Shown here: one piece after another, positions 21,101-33,174 of the stretch
Numbering within the stretch: the stretch's first letter is position 1
Layout of the letters: every line of letters starts with the position of its first letter
Assembly (NCBI GenBank): GCA_039545355.1
Contig: BCJJ01000025.1
Location: 269,150 to 333,149 of the forward strand
Direction of reading: 5' to 3'
Length of the DNA: 64,000 nucleotides
From: Trichosporon coremiiforme
Lineage: Eukaryota; Basidiomycota; Tremellomycetes; Trichosporonales; Trichosporonaceae
Translations under genes and position numbers: made by a program
Notes under the pieces: model-generated
The model's input: only the letters and a program-made list of their open reading frames with translations
What the model was told of the DNA's origin: nothing
Database searches by the model: none

Positions 21101-23117
21101 GAAGGGGCTGAAGCACCTCGACACTGGTGCGTTCGTCAAGGACTACGAGGGCGCCGACAAGGAGATCCTGCAGGCGCGCCAGATGGCTGTCGACCGTATC
21201 GCTGTCGAGGACGAGCGCTACACCGAGCAGCCTGCGCCGCCTATCGCCGAGGAGTTCCCCAAGGGCACCAAGGTCATCTTCCTTGGCGCCATGGCCTACG
21301 GTGTCGCTGCCCAGGTCATTGACACGACCGAGAACGCGCTCAACATCGAGATCGCGTTCTTCCCGAACGAGCAGCGCGAGAACGTTCAGTTCACTAGCAT
21401 TGTTCTGCAACGCCCCAGCTCGCACTACTACCCCTCACCCGCCCTTGCCCGCCGCCTCGGCATCTCTCCCCTGGCGCTTTCGCGCATCACTTCGACGCTC
21501 ATGGTGTCCCTCAACGGCAACCAGAAGACGAACATTGGTCTCGCGCTCAAGTTCGAGTCCAAGGGCCTCAAGGTCCTCGGTTACTCGCGCAAGAACGACC
21601 GTGGATGGGAGTTCTCGGAGAAGACTTTCGATATTCTCAAGCGCTATAAGGAGGCGTTCCCCGAGCCGTTCCGCCACCTCGACAATCGAAGCGGTGATAT
21701 GGTCACTGCTGAGGAGCTTGCGCCTTCAGCCGAGAACCCCATCGAGGTCGTCCGCGCCATGCACAAGTGGCTTAAGACCGAGGGTCTCACCGATCTCGAC
21801 CCCGTCAGCCTCTTCTCGGAGCAGCTCGAGAAGGAGGCTGTCCAGCAGATCCAGCACGTCGAGGACCTGTTCCGCCAACAGAAGTCGCGCGAGACCATTA
21901 AGCGCGCTCTCGTCAAGGGTATCCCTCGCCAGGCCGTCTTCAAGCCCGAGCACTCGCAGTACCGCCTCCAGGGCCAGCAGTTCTGTCTCGGTGACCGTGT
22001 CACCATGGCTCAGGACCGCGCCGCCGGCGGTGTGCCTCTTGCCATGAAGGGTGTCGTTGTCGGCATTAACACTCGCGACATCGATGTTGTCTGGGACGTG
22101 CCCTTCATGGGCGGCGAGACGCTCGGCGGCCGCTGCGCCGAGTACCGCGGTTCGACCGTGCCCTTCTCGGCCGTGCTCAACCTGACGCGGCCGCAGCTCC
22201 AGGTCTCGTCCAACACGGCACCAAGGGCTGTCGGCCAGCAGGCCGAGTTCAAGCCTCAGCTCGGCCCGCGCCCTGTCGTCGCGCCCAAGAACTACCAGCC
22301 CTCGACCGCCGCTGCGCACAACCCGGTCAAGATCGCCAAGAACCCCAAACACAACATTGCTGCTCCCGTTGGCGAGCTCAAGTATGGTGCCGCTGCCAAG
22401 GGCCAGAAGCCGTCCGAGGCCGCGCTCGCTGCGCAGTCGCAGCAGAACCGTCTGCAGGCTACCCTGCTCGGTAACGGCGGCAAGGCGCACCCTCAGCCGC
22501 GCCAGTACCCCGCCCCAATCAAGCACGTGAAGCCCGTCAGCCCCAAGGTCGCCGCCAGGCGTCTGTCGGCAGGCGCCTTCAACCACGCCGCCTTCGCGCA
22601 GGAGCACGCGACGGCGCACCCTCAGCCGCCTCTCTTCGCGCAGCAGCCCCCGCCCCAGCAGCCGCAGGTGCAGCAGGGCGGACCTGTTCCCGGACGAGGA
22701 AGGGGTGGACACCGCGGACGCGGCGGAGGCCACCAGAATGGTCTCCACGCTCAGCCCGGCCAACCTGGTACCGGTCGCGGTGGCCCTCCCTTCCGTGGAG
22801 GACGAGGTGGTGGCCGTGGCGCCCACCAGGGCGCGCCCCGAGGTGGTGCTCAGCAGCACAACGGCGCTCCCCGCGGCCACTTTAGAGGAGGCCGTGGTGG
22901 CCACCGCGGACGCGGAGGCGCTCGAGGTGGACATGCTGGTCAGGGCGGCCAGGCGGAGCAGTCGAGCGAGCCTAAGGAGGGCTCCTCGGCCAACGCTGGC
23001 GAGGCGCAGTCTGCTCCTTCCCCTGCCGCGCCGGCTCCTGCTGCCCCGGCTCCAGTTGCGGCCCAGGCTCCCGCTCAGCAGGCTCCGGCAGCGGCCGCGC
23101 AGTCGACGAGCGACTAG
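18160..23117 (+). CDS. XRN1: 5'-3' exoribonuclease XRN1
   Basis: Xrn1 is the cytoplasmic exonuclease that degrades decapped 5'-monophosphate RNA. Exons 18160-18163, 18201-18211, 18286-18368, 18405-18414, 18450-18753, 18797-18906 and 18945-23117 give 1564 aa. Coding parts of the first, second and fourth exons are only 4, 11 and 10 nt; together they encode [15 protein letters not shown] and [16 protein letters not shown] without a frame error. Catalytic-domain marks include [38 protein letters not shown] and the acidic pair in [13 protein letters not shown]. The C-terminal 300 residues are rich in Q, P and RGG-type repeats (about 22680-22960). The frame ends with TAG at 23115-23117, but the same frame continues with coding-like sequence to a TAA at 23232-23234. 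It pairs functionally with DCP2 upstream. Confidence 0.96.
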
Positions 23118-23234
23118 TACTTGCATCCCGCCGCGCAGACGCCGTACTACCCGTATAGCCCGCCCCAGCAGGCCTACTACCCCCACCAGCAGAACGGGTA
23201 CTACCACCCGCAGTACTGGGCGCAGGGGTATTAA
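23115..23234 (+). other. In-frame tyrosine-rich extension behind the XRN1 stop codon
   Basis: After the TAG the frame runs 38 more codons to TAA. The encoded tail has about a dozen Tyr plus many Pro and Gln, with segments YYPYSPPQQAYYPHQQ and YYHPQYWAQGY. The bias matches the coding region, not the 3' flank. It could be translated by stop readthrough, be the original C-terminus cut off by a recent nonsense change, or reflect a base error at 23115-23117. Confidence 0.6.
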
Positions 23235-23936
23235 GACCCTAACGAATTGTGGAATAGAAGAGAAGGGAGACTGTGACCGTGACCGATGATGGTGTATTGC
23301 ATCTAAATTGCTCCTACCACTGCCATGCCATTGCCACCATAGCGAGGGTTGTTCCGACTTGACATGCACTATGCACCGATGTAGAGATAGTTAGCATGCA
23401 ACAATGACATGCTTCGTGCTTGTATGCTTGAGAGTTGTTCTCGCCGAATCGGTACAGTGGTCATGTCGTCATGCACTTCTTGCTGTGCCACACGCGGCGA
23501 ATGGCCGAGTCTGAATCAGGTCGAGTCGTGAAATTTGGTTCCGCCGTCGATCCTTTAGTCCGTTGTCTGACGGATGAGGCTTGGGAGTGAACTGGGCGAC
23601 CAGCGAGCGGGATCAAATTGGGGTGCAAGCGGGTGGACGCTGTGGCCACGATGGTGTCAGACGCGGTTGAGCATTGAGCAGCCTCTTCTTCTTCTCCATC
23701 GACAGGCCCATCTCCCCGGCCACTTACACCTTTCTTACCTTCTCGACACGCTTAGATCCGCTGCTGTCCGCCAGCAGCGCCGTTAGAGACCCCCTTTTTC
23801 CGCCCAAAACAAATCTTCATCACGGCTTCCTTTCGCCCCGCGCGCGTATACCTGAAGCCAAACCAAGCCCCAACACCCCGCACCAACAATCAATCACAAC
23901 GCTTCTGCATCTCCCTACCACATCAACGCATCCATC
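23235..23936. other. Intergenic region between XRN1 and the PP2A gene
   Basis: I see no gene. The 3' flank of XRN1 is AT-richer and repeats TGCCATTGCCA-type words. The last 200 bases before the start at 23937 are pyrimidine- and CA-rich, a likely leader. Confidence 0.5.
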
Positions 23937-25146
23937 ATGTCCTCCAACGACGAGGTCGACGGCTGGATCGCCCAGCTCATGCAGTGCAAGCCCCTCAGCG
24001 AGACTGAGGTCAAGAAGCTCTGCGACAAGGTAAGATTGGATTGAGCACAGAGCCCCGCGGACACTCTTCCGTCGCGCGGACCAGCGAAGGGACAATGAGC
24101 ACGGGACCAGGTACAACCGGCCGATCCCCCGAGAGCTAGCGAGAGCGCTATGTGTGACGCTCTGCGTTGGTGATCGCGGAGCAACGCGCCGAGCGCAGAG
24201 TGACGCTCGAGGCGGTCTTAGTCATCTCCCGATCGCACTTCCATCTGTGCCCTCTGTGCGAGAAGACCTTCGCTGACATCCAGGCCCGCGAGGTCCTCAT
24301 GGAGGAGTCGAACGTCCAGCCCGTCAGGTGTCCTGTGACGGTCTGTGGTGACATCCACGGTCAATTCGTAAGTTGTCTGGAAGAGCCTCCAGCTAACCCC
24401 AGCACGACCTGTCCGAGCTGTTCCGCATCGGTGGCAACTCGCCCGACACCAACTACCTGTTCATGGGCGACTACGTCGACCGTGGCTACTACTCCGTTGA
24501 GACGGTGACGCTCCTCGTCGCGCTCAAGCTGCGATACCGGGACCGTGTCACGATTCTCCGTGGAAACCACGAGTCGCGTCAGATCACGCAGGTGTACGGC
24601 TTCTACGACGAGTGCCTGCGCAAGTACGGCAACGCGAACGTGTGGAAGTTCTTCACCGACCTGTTTGACTACCTGCCCCTGACAGCTCTGATCGACAACC
24701 AGATCTTCTGTCTGCACGGCGGTCTCTCGCCCTCGATCGACACGCTCGACCACATCCGCTCCATCGACCGCATCCAGGAGGTGCCGCACGAGGGCCCGAT
24801 GTGCGACCTGCTCTGGTCCGACCCCGACGACCGCTGCGGCTGGGGCATCTCCCCCCGTGGTGCCGGATACACGTTCGGACAGGACATTTCCGAGGCGTTC
24901 AACCATAACAATGGCCTTACGCTCGTCGCCCGTGCTCACCAGCTTGTCATGGAGGGTTTCTCGTGGTCTCAGGAGCGCAACGTCGTCACCATCTTCTCGG
25001 CGCCGAACTACTGCTACAGGTGCGGAAACCAGGCCGCCATCCTCGAGGTCGACGACGCGCTCAAGTACACGTTCCTCCAGTTCGACCCCGCTCCGCGTGC
25101 GGGCGAGCCGCTGGTCTCGCGCAGGCCGCCGGACTACTTCCTCTAA
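23937..25146 (+). CDS. PPH21: Serine/threonine protein phosphatase 2A catalytic subunit
   Basis: This is the catalytic subunit of PP2A, which works with A and B subunits in cell-cycle and growth signalling. Exons 23937-24029, 24284-24367 and 24403-25146 give 306 aa, close to the usual 309. Metal-binding motifs are [22 protein letters not shown] and [18 protein letters not shown], followed by [35 protein letters not shown] and [12 protein letters not shown]. The last residues are RRPPDYFL; the terminal DYFL is the carboxy-methylation signal that marks true PP2A rather than PP4 or PP6. Introns are 254 and 35 nt. The first intron contains a GAGCGCAGAGTGACGCTCG hairpin-like segment (24190-24208). 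The symbol is the yeast ortholog name; yeast has two paralogs. Confidence 0.95.
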
Positions 25147-25952
25147 GCGCGAGCTCGCGCCGAGCGCAGCGAGGCGGTGTACGTCGTGCGTCGCACGTCG
25201 CGTTATGCTGCATGCGACGAGGCGCGCGCCGTGTCCGAGCCCGCTCCTACCGCCGTGCACATATAGAGCACCGGCTCCTTTCGATTCCCTAGTTGAGCAG
25301 CCCCAGTGCTACTCGTTAGACTTGTTTCCCATTTTTATCAATTAAGACTCTCAGACCCCCGACCAAGTCTCAGCACGTTTAGTAGTAGTAGGACGATGGA
25401 GAAGCGCAAGCGCAAGCGACAAGCCAAGTTTGAATAGAAATATACCTAGCAGACAGATGTAGTCATTCATGGCACAGGCAAGGAGCTGTGAGCGCAGCGA
25501 ACGGCGAGGCGCGGACACCTGGGCAGTGAGAGACGAGTGGGTAATCGCAGGAGCATGGAGTCTATCCAGCAGTGACGGGCCGATGCGTAGATGCGGGTGC
25601 GGTGAGCAGGGTGAGCAGGCCGAGACTTGGTGGGATTAGAGACGCGTCGAGATTCGCGTCGCGTGTTGGTGGAGGTCCTCCAGTCACTCCTTGCCCTGAA
25701 CCAGCCTTGGGCGCAAGCAACAACAAAAACAAGTCTCCGGTCTACTCACTCGTTCTCTCCACTTTGCATACACACACTCCCAACCTTTCTCTCGGCTCCT
25801 TACACTTCTCTCACATCACCTTTTCCGGTTGCCGAACGACGGTGCAAGCCCACCGCGACGAACCAGCCAGCCAGCTAGCTGGTCCACCGAACGAACGTAA
25901 CGAGCGACCAACGACCAAACGGCTACGAGCAGAGAGACGATAGAGAGTGAAG
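25147..25952. other. Intergenic region between PP2A and ORC1
   Basis: No gene. Directly after the PP2A stop lies GCGCGAGCTCGCGCCGAGCG (25147-25166), continuing into CAGCGAGG, able to form a strong hairpin; a second GAGCGCAGCGAACGG copy lies near 25490. The stretch 25740-25950 is a pyrimidine-rich then AG-rich leader for ORC1. Confidence 0.5.
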
Positions 25953-28720
25953 ATGGTCGGAACGAGAAGATCAGCGCGGAGTGCGCTCTTCACTCCCACG
26001 TCCGTCCGAACTAGAGCTCAGGCGAAATACGACTACAAATGGTTATCCACCGGGCGCCCCGCAGAAGAGGAGCAGAAGACGTATCACACCTCGTTTGCTA
26101 GAATCAAGCGTTCCACTGCTCTTCCCTCGTCCTCTGAGTCCTCCTCCTCTTCATCCTCGGAGGCCGAATCCGACACCGGTGAGAGGGCTGGCTCTCCGAC
26201 CCCGAATGCCAAGAAGAAGGGCAAGGCCGAGGTTGAAGTCTCGACCCCGACCAAAGGGAAGCCGACGAAAGGAGCCAAGGGGAGGGCCAAGAAGAAGGGA
26301 GACGAGGCGCGATTTACGATCGGAGACGGAGTCCAGGTCGCGGTTGAAGGAGGAAAGGAGGGTGTAGGTGTGCTTGTTGGGTTGTGGGACGAACCGATTC
26401 CGGATGAGTCGGATGAGGAGGAGGAGCGCAAGAAGGGCAAGGAGGAAAGAGGGACGAGGATGATGGCGAGGATTCATTGGTTCTTCCGCAGACAGGATTT
26501 GCCGAGTGTCATGAGGAATCTCGATTTGGAGGATGTGAGTACCCCTTCCCGCGCCTCCGCAGAAGGTGCGGCTGGACTGCTGTGGGCCGAGAGCGGCCGA
26601 GAGGCAGGGTGACCGGGCATGAGGGTAGATTGCTTTAGCTGTGACCAGTCAGTTACTGCAGTTACTCGCGTCGCTCGTTCAGTAGCTCTCTCGTAACCCA
26701 TGCTCCACTCCGCTCGCTTCGCTCGCTCCGTGCTAATGTCAGAACGAAGTCCTCCTCGCGGCCTCGTCCACGCGCCCCATCACGACCGACCTGCCCCTCT
26801 CCTTACTGACAAAGACTGTACCCATCTACTCCCGGACCGTGTTTAAGGAACAGTTCCCGGACGAGGAGCGGCAGACGAAATGGAAGGGGTGGAGCTACGT
26901 CCGTAAGGGCGTGTACTGGTGTAACCGGGCGTACGACATGGGTGTGCGCGGCGGCAAGGTGTTCAAGGTCGACATTGACGCGTGGAAGGGCCGCGGCCGT
27001 GCCGAGGGGGTGTGGGACGTGGCCTTGGCCGAAGTGGCCGAGAAGGAGGCCGACTCGTCCTCCTCGGAAGACGAGGGCAGCGTGGCCTCCGCCGGGGAGG
27101 AGAGCTCTGATGATGACGAGGATGGAGCCATGGATGTGGAGGAGGAAGAGGACGACGACAAGCCGAAACGCCGCCGCCGAACTACGAAGGCGACTCCGAA
27201 GAAGGCGGCCGTTCCACAGAAGAGGAAGCGGAAAGCACCCGAGGAGCTCAAGGAGCCCACGAGACGCAGGAGAGCGCCACACGCCAAAGCGTCAGCTTCC
27301 CACCTCCCGCCCACCGTTGAGATTGACACGCTCCCGACCGACCCATACGAGCGCGCCCTCCGCCTGCTGCACGTCGGCGCGACGCCCGAGTCGCTTCCCT
27401 GTCGCGAGGAGGAGTTTGTCGATGTGCTCTCGCGCGTTGAAGAGGGAATTGAGGGAGGGGGCGGGGGATGTCTCTGTGAGTGTACTGAGGTGGTGTGGAG
27501 GCGGAGGCGAAAGGGACAGCTAATGTGTCGGGTAGACGAGCTGACATCAGACATTGCAGGTGTACCTGGTACTGGCAAGACGGCGACGGTGCATGCGGTC
27601 GTGAAGGAATTGAAGCGCAAGGCGGAGGACGGCGAGCTAGCGCCCTTCTCCTACGTCGAGATCAACGGACTCAAGATCCCGAGCCCGCAGCACGCGTACA
27701 CCGTGCTCTGGGAGACGCTCTCTGGCCAACAGGGGTGCAGCGCGAAGACAGCCTTGCGCGGTCTCGAGGCGCACTTCGGGCGCAAGACTGGTGCCGGTGG
27801 CATCGGCGGCGTGCGCGGTCCCCGTGGTCACACCTTGTAAGCTAGCCCCTCCTCAACTTCCAACTAACGGTAGCGTCGTGCTCATGGACGAGCTCGACCA
27901 ACTCCTGACGACAAAACAGGACGTGGTGTACAATTTCTTCAATTGGCCCACCCTCCGCGATAGCCAGCTCTTCGTCATTGCCATCGCGAACCGGATGGAT
28001 TTGCCCCAACAGCTCGCCGCCAAGATTAAGTCGCGACTCGGTCTGCAGACCCTGCTATTCCAGCCGTACGACCGTACATCCCTCGTCGAAATCGTCCAGT
28101 CCCGTCTGATCCCCCACCCGCGCTCGACTGAAGAGCACAAGGTCCTCACGCCTGACGCCATCACGCTCGCCGCGACCAAGATGGCGGGTACAAACGGTGA
28201 CGCGCGCCGTGTGCTCGATGCATGTCGCCGCGCCGTCGAAGTCGCCATGGGCACGAGTGACGGGACTGAGGACGCAAAGTCGACCAAGGACAAGGACAAG
28301 AGGGCCGTCGGCGAGCGGAAACCAGTCACTGCCCGCGACATGGTGCAAGTGTTGAACGCGATGTCCTCCTCCCCCGTGGCCATGTATCTGAAGACCTGCA
28401 GCGTGCAGCAAAAGATGCTCCTGGCTGCGCTCGTCCGGTGCGTCAGGCGCGAGGGCGTGCCGGAGATCACGTGGCGCGCTCTGCGGCAGGACCACGACGC
28501 GCTGACGCGCGGTCTGCTCGAGAGCAACGACCTGCTCTCTGACGCCGAGTTGGGTCTGGTGCGGTCAAGTCTGGTCGCGACGCACGCCCTGACAGCCGCA
28601 CCCGACAACTACAGGAGTATGGAGGACCGCAGGCTGGCGCTCGGGATGGAGATTGGAGAGGTTGGACGCGTGCTCATGAATGAGGGTGAAGGGTGGCGAC
28701 GGGCTCTCGCTGGTGTCTAA
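25953..28720 (+). CDS. ORC1: Origin recognition complex subunit 1
   Basis: Orc1 is the largest ATPase of the origin recognition complex that loads MCM helicase at replication origins. Exons 25953-26534, 26743-27475, 27551-27836 and 27874-28720 give 815 aa. An N-terminal BAH-like region (roughly residues 95-270) contains HWFFRRQDLP, VYSRTVFKEQ-type IYSRTVFKEQFPDEE and YVRKGVYWCNRAYD. An acidic/basic linker with PKRRRR and KRKRKAPEE clusters is a likely nuclear signal. The AAA+ domain has Walker A GVPGTGKTATVHAV, preceded by GGCLYIA, and Walker B VVLMDELDQL, then sensor-like FVIAIANRMDLP. The Walker A is split by the 75-nt intron; the acceptor at 27550 rather than 27559 restores the family sequence LYIAGVPGTGKT. 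A winged-helix region lies C-terminal. Confidence 0.94.
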
Positions 28721-31052
28721 GGGGCCAACGAGCTTATTACCACAGCTCAACGGTGTCGACATCGTTGAATTGCGCGCTCTCGCTGCTGCTCGCCGCCAGC
28801 GAAGCTCACCGCATTGGGCCCTGTGCCCCATCTTTCTGCTCTTCCTCTCGCTTGCTCTGTTTGCCCAATCCTAGCGAGTCATGGTCCATGGCCCACCTCG
28901 TGGAGCAGGGGTAGGAACAGGTAGTTCCCAGCACACAGCATGGAAATAGAACAAAATAATCTGTAACTTGCATGTAGCCTTTGCTCCCCTCGCTGCACCC
29001 TTTGTTTCATGTCACAGCTGACTGACTGTGGGGGACAGCAGAGCCGTAAGCAGGACAAAGGCGCTTCTTGTCTCCTGCGTATGGAGCGGAAACGCACAGC
29101 CCTTGGAGCGGCGCGGTGGAGTCGGCACTGGGCGTGCCGAGCTCCGATCGCCGATGCTGCGAGAATGATGCGCTAGAGACCTAGGAGGAGTGTACGAAGG
29201 TAGTTCACCCTATGCCGTGATAAGCCAGGCTAGAGAAGGTTGGATCAGTAAGGCTGTAGACAGGTTGCGGATGCCGTAGGGTGACGCTTTCCGCCACGTC
29301 TGGACGTATGGAGGCAGTTCTGCCAACAGAGCAAGGGCTGTAGGCCGGGTGACTCCTCGCTCGTCCATGCTCTTCTCTCTAGTCTCCGTCTTGTCAATGA
29401 TGTTGTTGTCGGCATCTTCGCCAGACACCCCGCCTCCCAGCTCGCCAGATGTGTTGAGCGAAAATGGGACGAACGTCATCCCGCGGCCTTTGTCCTGAGC
29501 TCTTCCCTAGTGCTGCCTCATGTCCTCCAACCACTCTGTAATCAGGCGTAATATGAGGGCTGGGGGTGCACGGCCACTCCTGCACATGCCCGCGGTGGCC
29601 CGCATGGTCGCCTGGTCACCCTCATGTGAATGGCAGTAAGCATAGTGGTGCGCGCAGGGGGGCGGGGACGGGGCGGGGCACTGCTTAATCGATGATAAAG
29701 TTTAGTCTTTTGCCCTCCACCTCGCTCCCTACCCTGCATCTTCTGGGAGATGGCGGCGCATGCCCTCCGTACCCTTTGGCCGGTTTCACGAGCCACTTAA
29801 TACTGCGAACACGACATCACAATGCGACGACCGGATGGCCAAGCTCGGGCGAGGCGGTGTCGACAAACTTTGTTCTTCTCGTGTCTTTGTCATTCGAACT
29901 GTTCCGCTCCTTTCTTCCAACGGACGCGATACCTCGCCTCTTCTCTTTTCCTCATGGTCTACGACAAAAGCTTCTCCTCTACGGCCATTCGTTCCTCACC
30001 GCCATTCCATGCACTCGCTTGCACTCCCGCTCAGTACAACGAGCCGAGTGGCATCAACATACGCACGGACGGATGGCGCTCGTGGCGCTGACGTGCGGTT
30101 CCTGGACCTGATCGAGAGCTCCAGAGGCGTGGTGGCAAAGACTTTGCACTGTGTACTCTGCATAATCTATGAAATCATCGACAATCGAGCTATTAAGAGA
30201 CCAAGACCGCAACGACATCCAAGTGTCGCGCTAAGCGGTGCAGTCAGTGCTTGTGCCGCGCTTAATGCTGCAATGCCGGTGCGTTATGCACTTTGTTCAC
30301 TCCCACTTCGGGAGGGGCCTACTGACCGCTGACCTCGATGCAGCAGGAAGTACATGCATAAGTCTGCGCTCTAACCCGCGCTCCGTCCTAGTTGCGGCCA
30401 CACCACACCGTAGCGCCTACTTATCCGACTGCGGCCAGTTCAGAAAACAAGCGAGACGTCGAAAAGTCAAGATTAACCTCGTGGAAACTTGGGTTAATCC
30501 TGGGGATTACGCGATGCGGTCGTAGATGAACTCCCTATGGCTCTAAGATTGCGAGGCACACCAGGCACAGAGGCACCGCCGCGTACGCACTAACGAGATA
30601 ACTCCAGGCCAGGTGTTTCGTCCGGCACGGCCACCACACGGCCTCCACGACTGGGGCACTGCTTCTGGCGCGGCTACGTGCTTTTCACTCCCACATCTCC
30701 ACCGCCTCATCCCCCTTCCAAGCATCTGTCAGCTGATTGTGCCGCGGCCAGCGACAAGGCACCCCGGCGGCACCCCGGCGTGGCGTCGGCACCTCACCTT
30801 GCCGGGCGACAGAAAGATATATGAAGACGAGAGAGCTTCCCCCCGCTCGCTCTCCCCACCATCTCGCACTGACTCTTCATACCTAACCACATCTCTCGAG
30901 GCTCTACGAGCTGCACCCCGTCAGCCCTGTCGCCAGGCCGCAGCCTTCGACCACCGTATATCCAAGCATAGCCCACGGACGTGGGACCGATAAACTCGCG
31001 ACCTTCGCGATAAGCACTATCTCCCTAAGAACCAGCTAAACACACGAAGACA
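28721..31052. other. Long intergenic region with no recognisable gene
   Basis: About 2.3 kb without a supported gene. Codon bias is weak in all frames; the longest candidates (a minus frame 29210-29479 and plus frames 29692-30332) have no recognisable motifs. A TATA-like GATATATGA is at 30816-30824 and the following 200 bp are CT-rich, consistent with a promoter for the gene at 31053. Confidence 0.45.
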
Positions 31053-33174
31053 ATGCTGGGCAACACGATGATGAGCCTGGCCGAGTTCGAGGCGTTCGTG
31101 AGGAAGCGCTTCACGATGCCGGAGAGCGAAGAGGAAGAGGCCACCTGGGGCATGCTCCCCGAGCAGGAGGAGAGCTACCGGGAAGCCAAGGCGTTCCACC
31201 TGACCTCCCCCGAAGGATCTCCTGACGTTCCCTCGCCCGCGTTCGAGTTCGACGGTGACGAAGCCTCTGAGGCCTCTGACTGCTCTGACTCTGACTCGGG
31301 AAGCGATGCAAAAACAGAGAGGGGGTGCGGTGCGCTCAGCGTTTCGCCCCCGGACACACCCCTGCACTCTCCGCCAGACACGCCTCAGGTCCGCCCTTAC
31401 TCCTTACCTGACGCACCGGAGGACGCCGTCTCGCCGCTCGACCCCGCCCCGCCGCTGCCGCTGCGTATGCTCCCTCCCACCGCGCCGCCCAACAAGCCCC
31501 TCCCACCTACCCCAGTTGTAACTCCGCCAACGATCGTGCTCCGGCGGGGGCTGCCAACGCCGATTGAAGGCCCCGTCGGCGAGCGCGACCGTGACCTGCC
31601 CCCGACGCTGCCGACACCGAGACCGTCAAAGAAGCTCCCAAAAACGCCTGAATCACCCGACGCCAGCGTCGAGCTCCCTGACCTCCCCATCACGCCGCGA
31701 GCTAGCCCTGAGCCCCGTCTCCACAAGCAGGACAAGATCCCTCACTTGGGTGTGACGCCTGCAACCAGGCGTGCGCTGAAGCTGCGCCCGACGCGTGCCG
31801 CTCCGTCGCCGCCGAACTGCCCGTCAGCCCAGCCTGCGGTGGAGAAACCCGTCGGCCGCGCGGCTACGCTGATCCAGCGCGTGCCCAGCCTGAGCAACCT
31901 GACTGCCCCCCGAGCGCCGTGCTCGTCCCTCAGGTCGAACACGACGCAGCTCACGCAGCGCAACCACTCCACTTCGCGGGGAACGCGGCCGACGGCCCCG
32001 CTGCTCACGATCCCCAACTTTGTGCACCTCGGCTCGCACCTGATGCTCTCCCCCCTGTCGCCTCTGGCTGGTGAGAGCCCGACCACTCCAAAGGCGGAGC
32101 AGAAGACGCCAACCGCCTGCGTTTCATCTTGGGAACGCGCGAGCCTCGCTGCGTTCTACCGCTCGGCGTCTCCCGCACCTACGATATTGCACTACCGCCG
32201 CCCGGCTGACTGGGTGTCCCCAATCAACGGGACGGCCAACCAGTGGCCGCTGAACCACAAGCGTTCTGCCTCTGCCCCTGAGCAGAGGAGGCATTCCTCC
32301 CCTACCTCTCCTGTTCAGGAGACGCCGACAAGTCTCTGGAACCCGCCGCCTGTCGTACGCACGCCGAGCAGCTCGGCATCGCGAGGCGAGTGTGCACATG
32401 TCCCGTTCGTCTTCCAACGACTCTGGTGTAGGCCTCACGTCTGACGCTGGCTCTGACTCCGAGTCAGAGTGGGACGCGTCCTCCGACGCCGCGTCTGACC
32501 GGAGCAGGCGCTGCTCCACCATCCTGGGCAAGGTTGACTACGACGTGGGACGCAACGAGGTCGCGCTTGTGACTGGACTCACGGCGCAGCAGCAGCAAGC
32601 GCTCGAGGACACACTGGATGAGGCCCTCATCGCGATGCTCCAGGACACAGTGCGCGAGATGCTCGAGTGTCCGTCCGAGACACTCGAGGCTATGAAGGCG
32701 ACCGCGATAGTTCCCACTCGCCCGGCGCCGGTGCCTCCTCTCCCGCCACCCTACTCTCCGGCTGACGTGCCCAACCCCGTCCCCGCCAGCGTCACGAGTG
32801 CGCTGCCCCAGCTACCGCTCCCCCCGGTGCCGGAGAAGAACCTGCCCCGGCGGGAGGACCTGCAAATTGGCGACATGCGTGACGAGCACATGTGCGGCGT
32901 CACTGACCCTGTCCAGGGCGAGAGCCCAGCGAGGAGCATCACGATCCACGAGGTCGACCTCGACTCGCCCACTGCCGTTGACCTCTCGACGCATACCAAC
33001 CGGTTCTCCCTCCCGCTTTGGTGCAAGGTCAGCGAGGAGTGTACCTGGGACGAACTCGAGGCCGAATGGCGCGCGAGAGATAGCGCGTACTCGCCCAACA
33101 AGAGGCTGGAGAAGCGGCCGCGCGGGCCCAGGTCGCCCAGACAGCAGGGCGCGTGCCAGTCGTTCGCCCTGTAG
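31053..33174 (+). CDS. Proline-rich protein of unknown function, apparently frameshifted
   Basis: Two overlapping frames look like one protein. Frame A (31053 to a stop at 32444) encodes a 463-residue Pro/Ser/Thr-rich chain with many SP and PxxP sites (PPNKPLPPTP, KKLPKTPESP, LPITPRASPEP). Frame B (open from 32254, coding-like from about 32390, to 33174) continues with NDSGVGLTSDAGSDSESEWD, a helical part LTAQQQQALEDTLDEAL, more PxxP sequence and an end at RQQGACQSFAL. Switching near 32380-32400 requires a shift of one base. I found no good intron with the right length, so a one-base indel (real or sequencing) is the simplest reading. The N-terminus MMSLAEFEAFVRKRF is helical. Composition suggests an adaptor-like, phosphorylated cytoplasmic protein. 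No known domain is recognised. Confidence 0.6.

Noticed and set aside
21726..23369. 547-codon minus-strand frame over the XRN1 C-terminus
   Set aside because: Same antisense-shadow effect, over the RGG/Q-rich coding region.
27551..27559. Alternative ORC1 acceptor at 27559
   Set aside because: It would delete YIAG before the Walker A loop; the acceptor at 27550 restores the conserved family sequence.
29210..29479. Minus-strand 89-codon frame in the 28.7-31.0 kb gap
   Set aside because: No motif, no promoter or splice context, codon use not like neighbouring genes.
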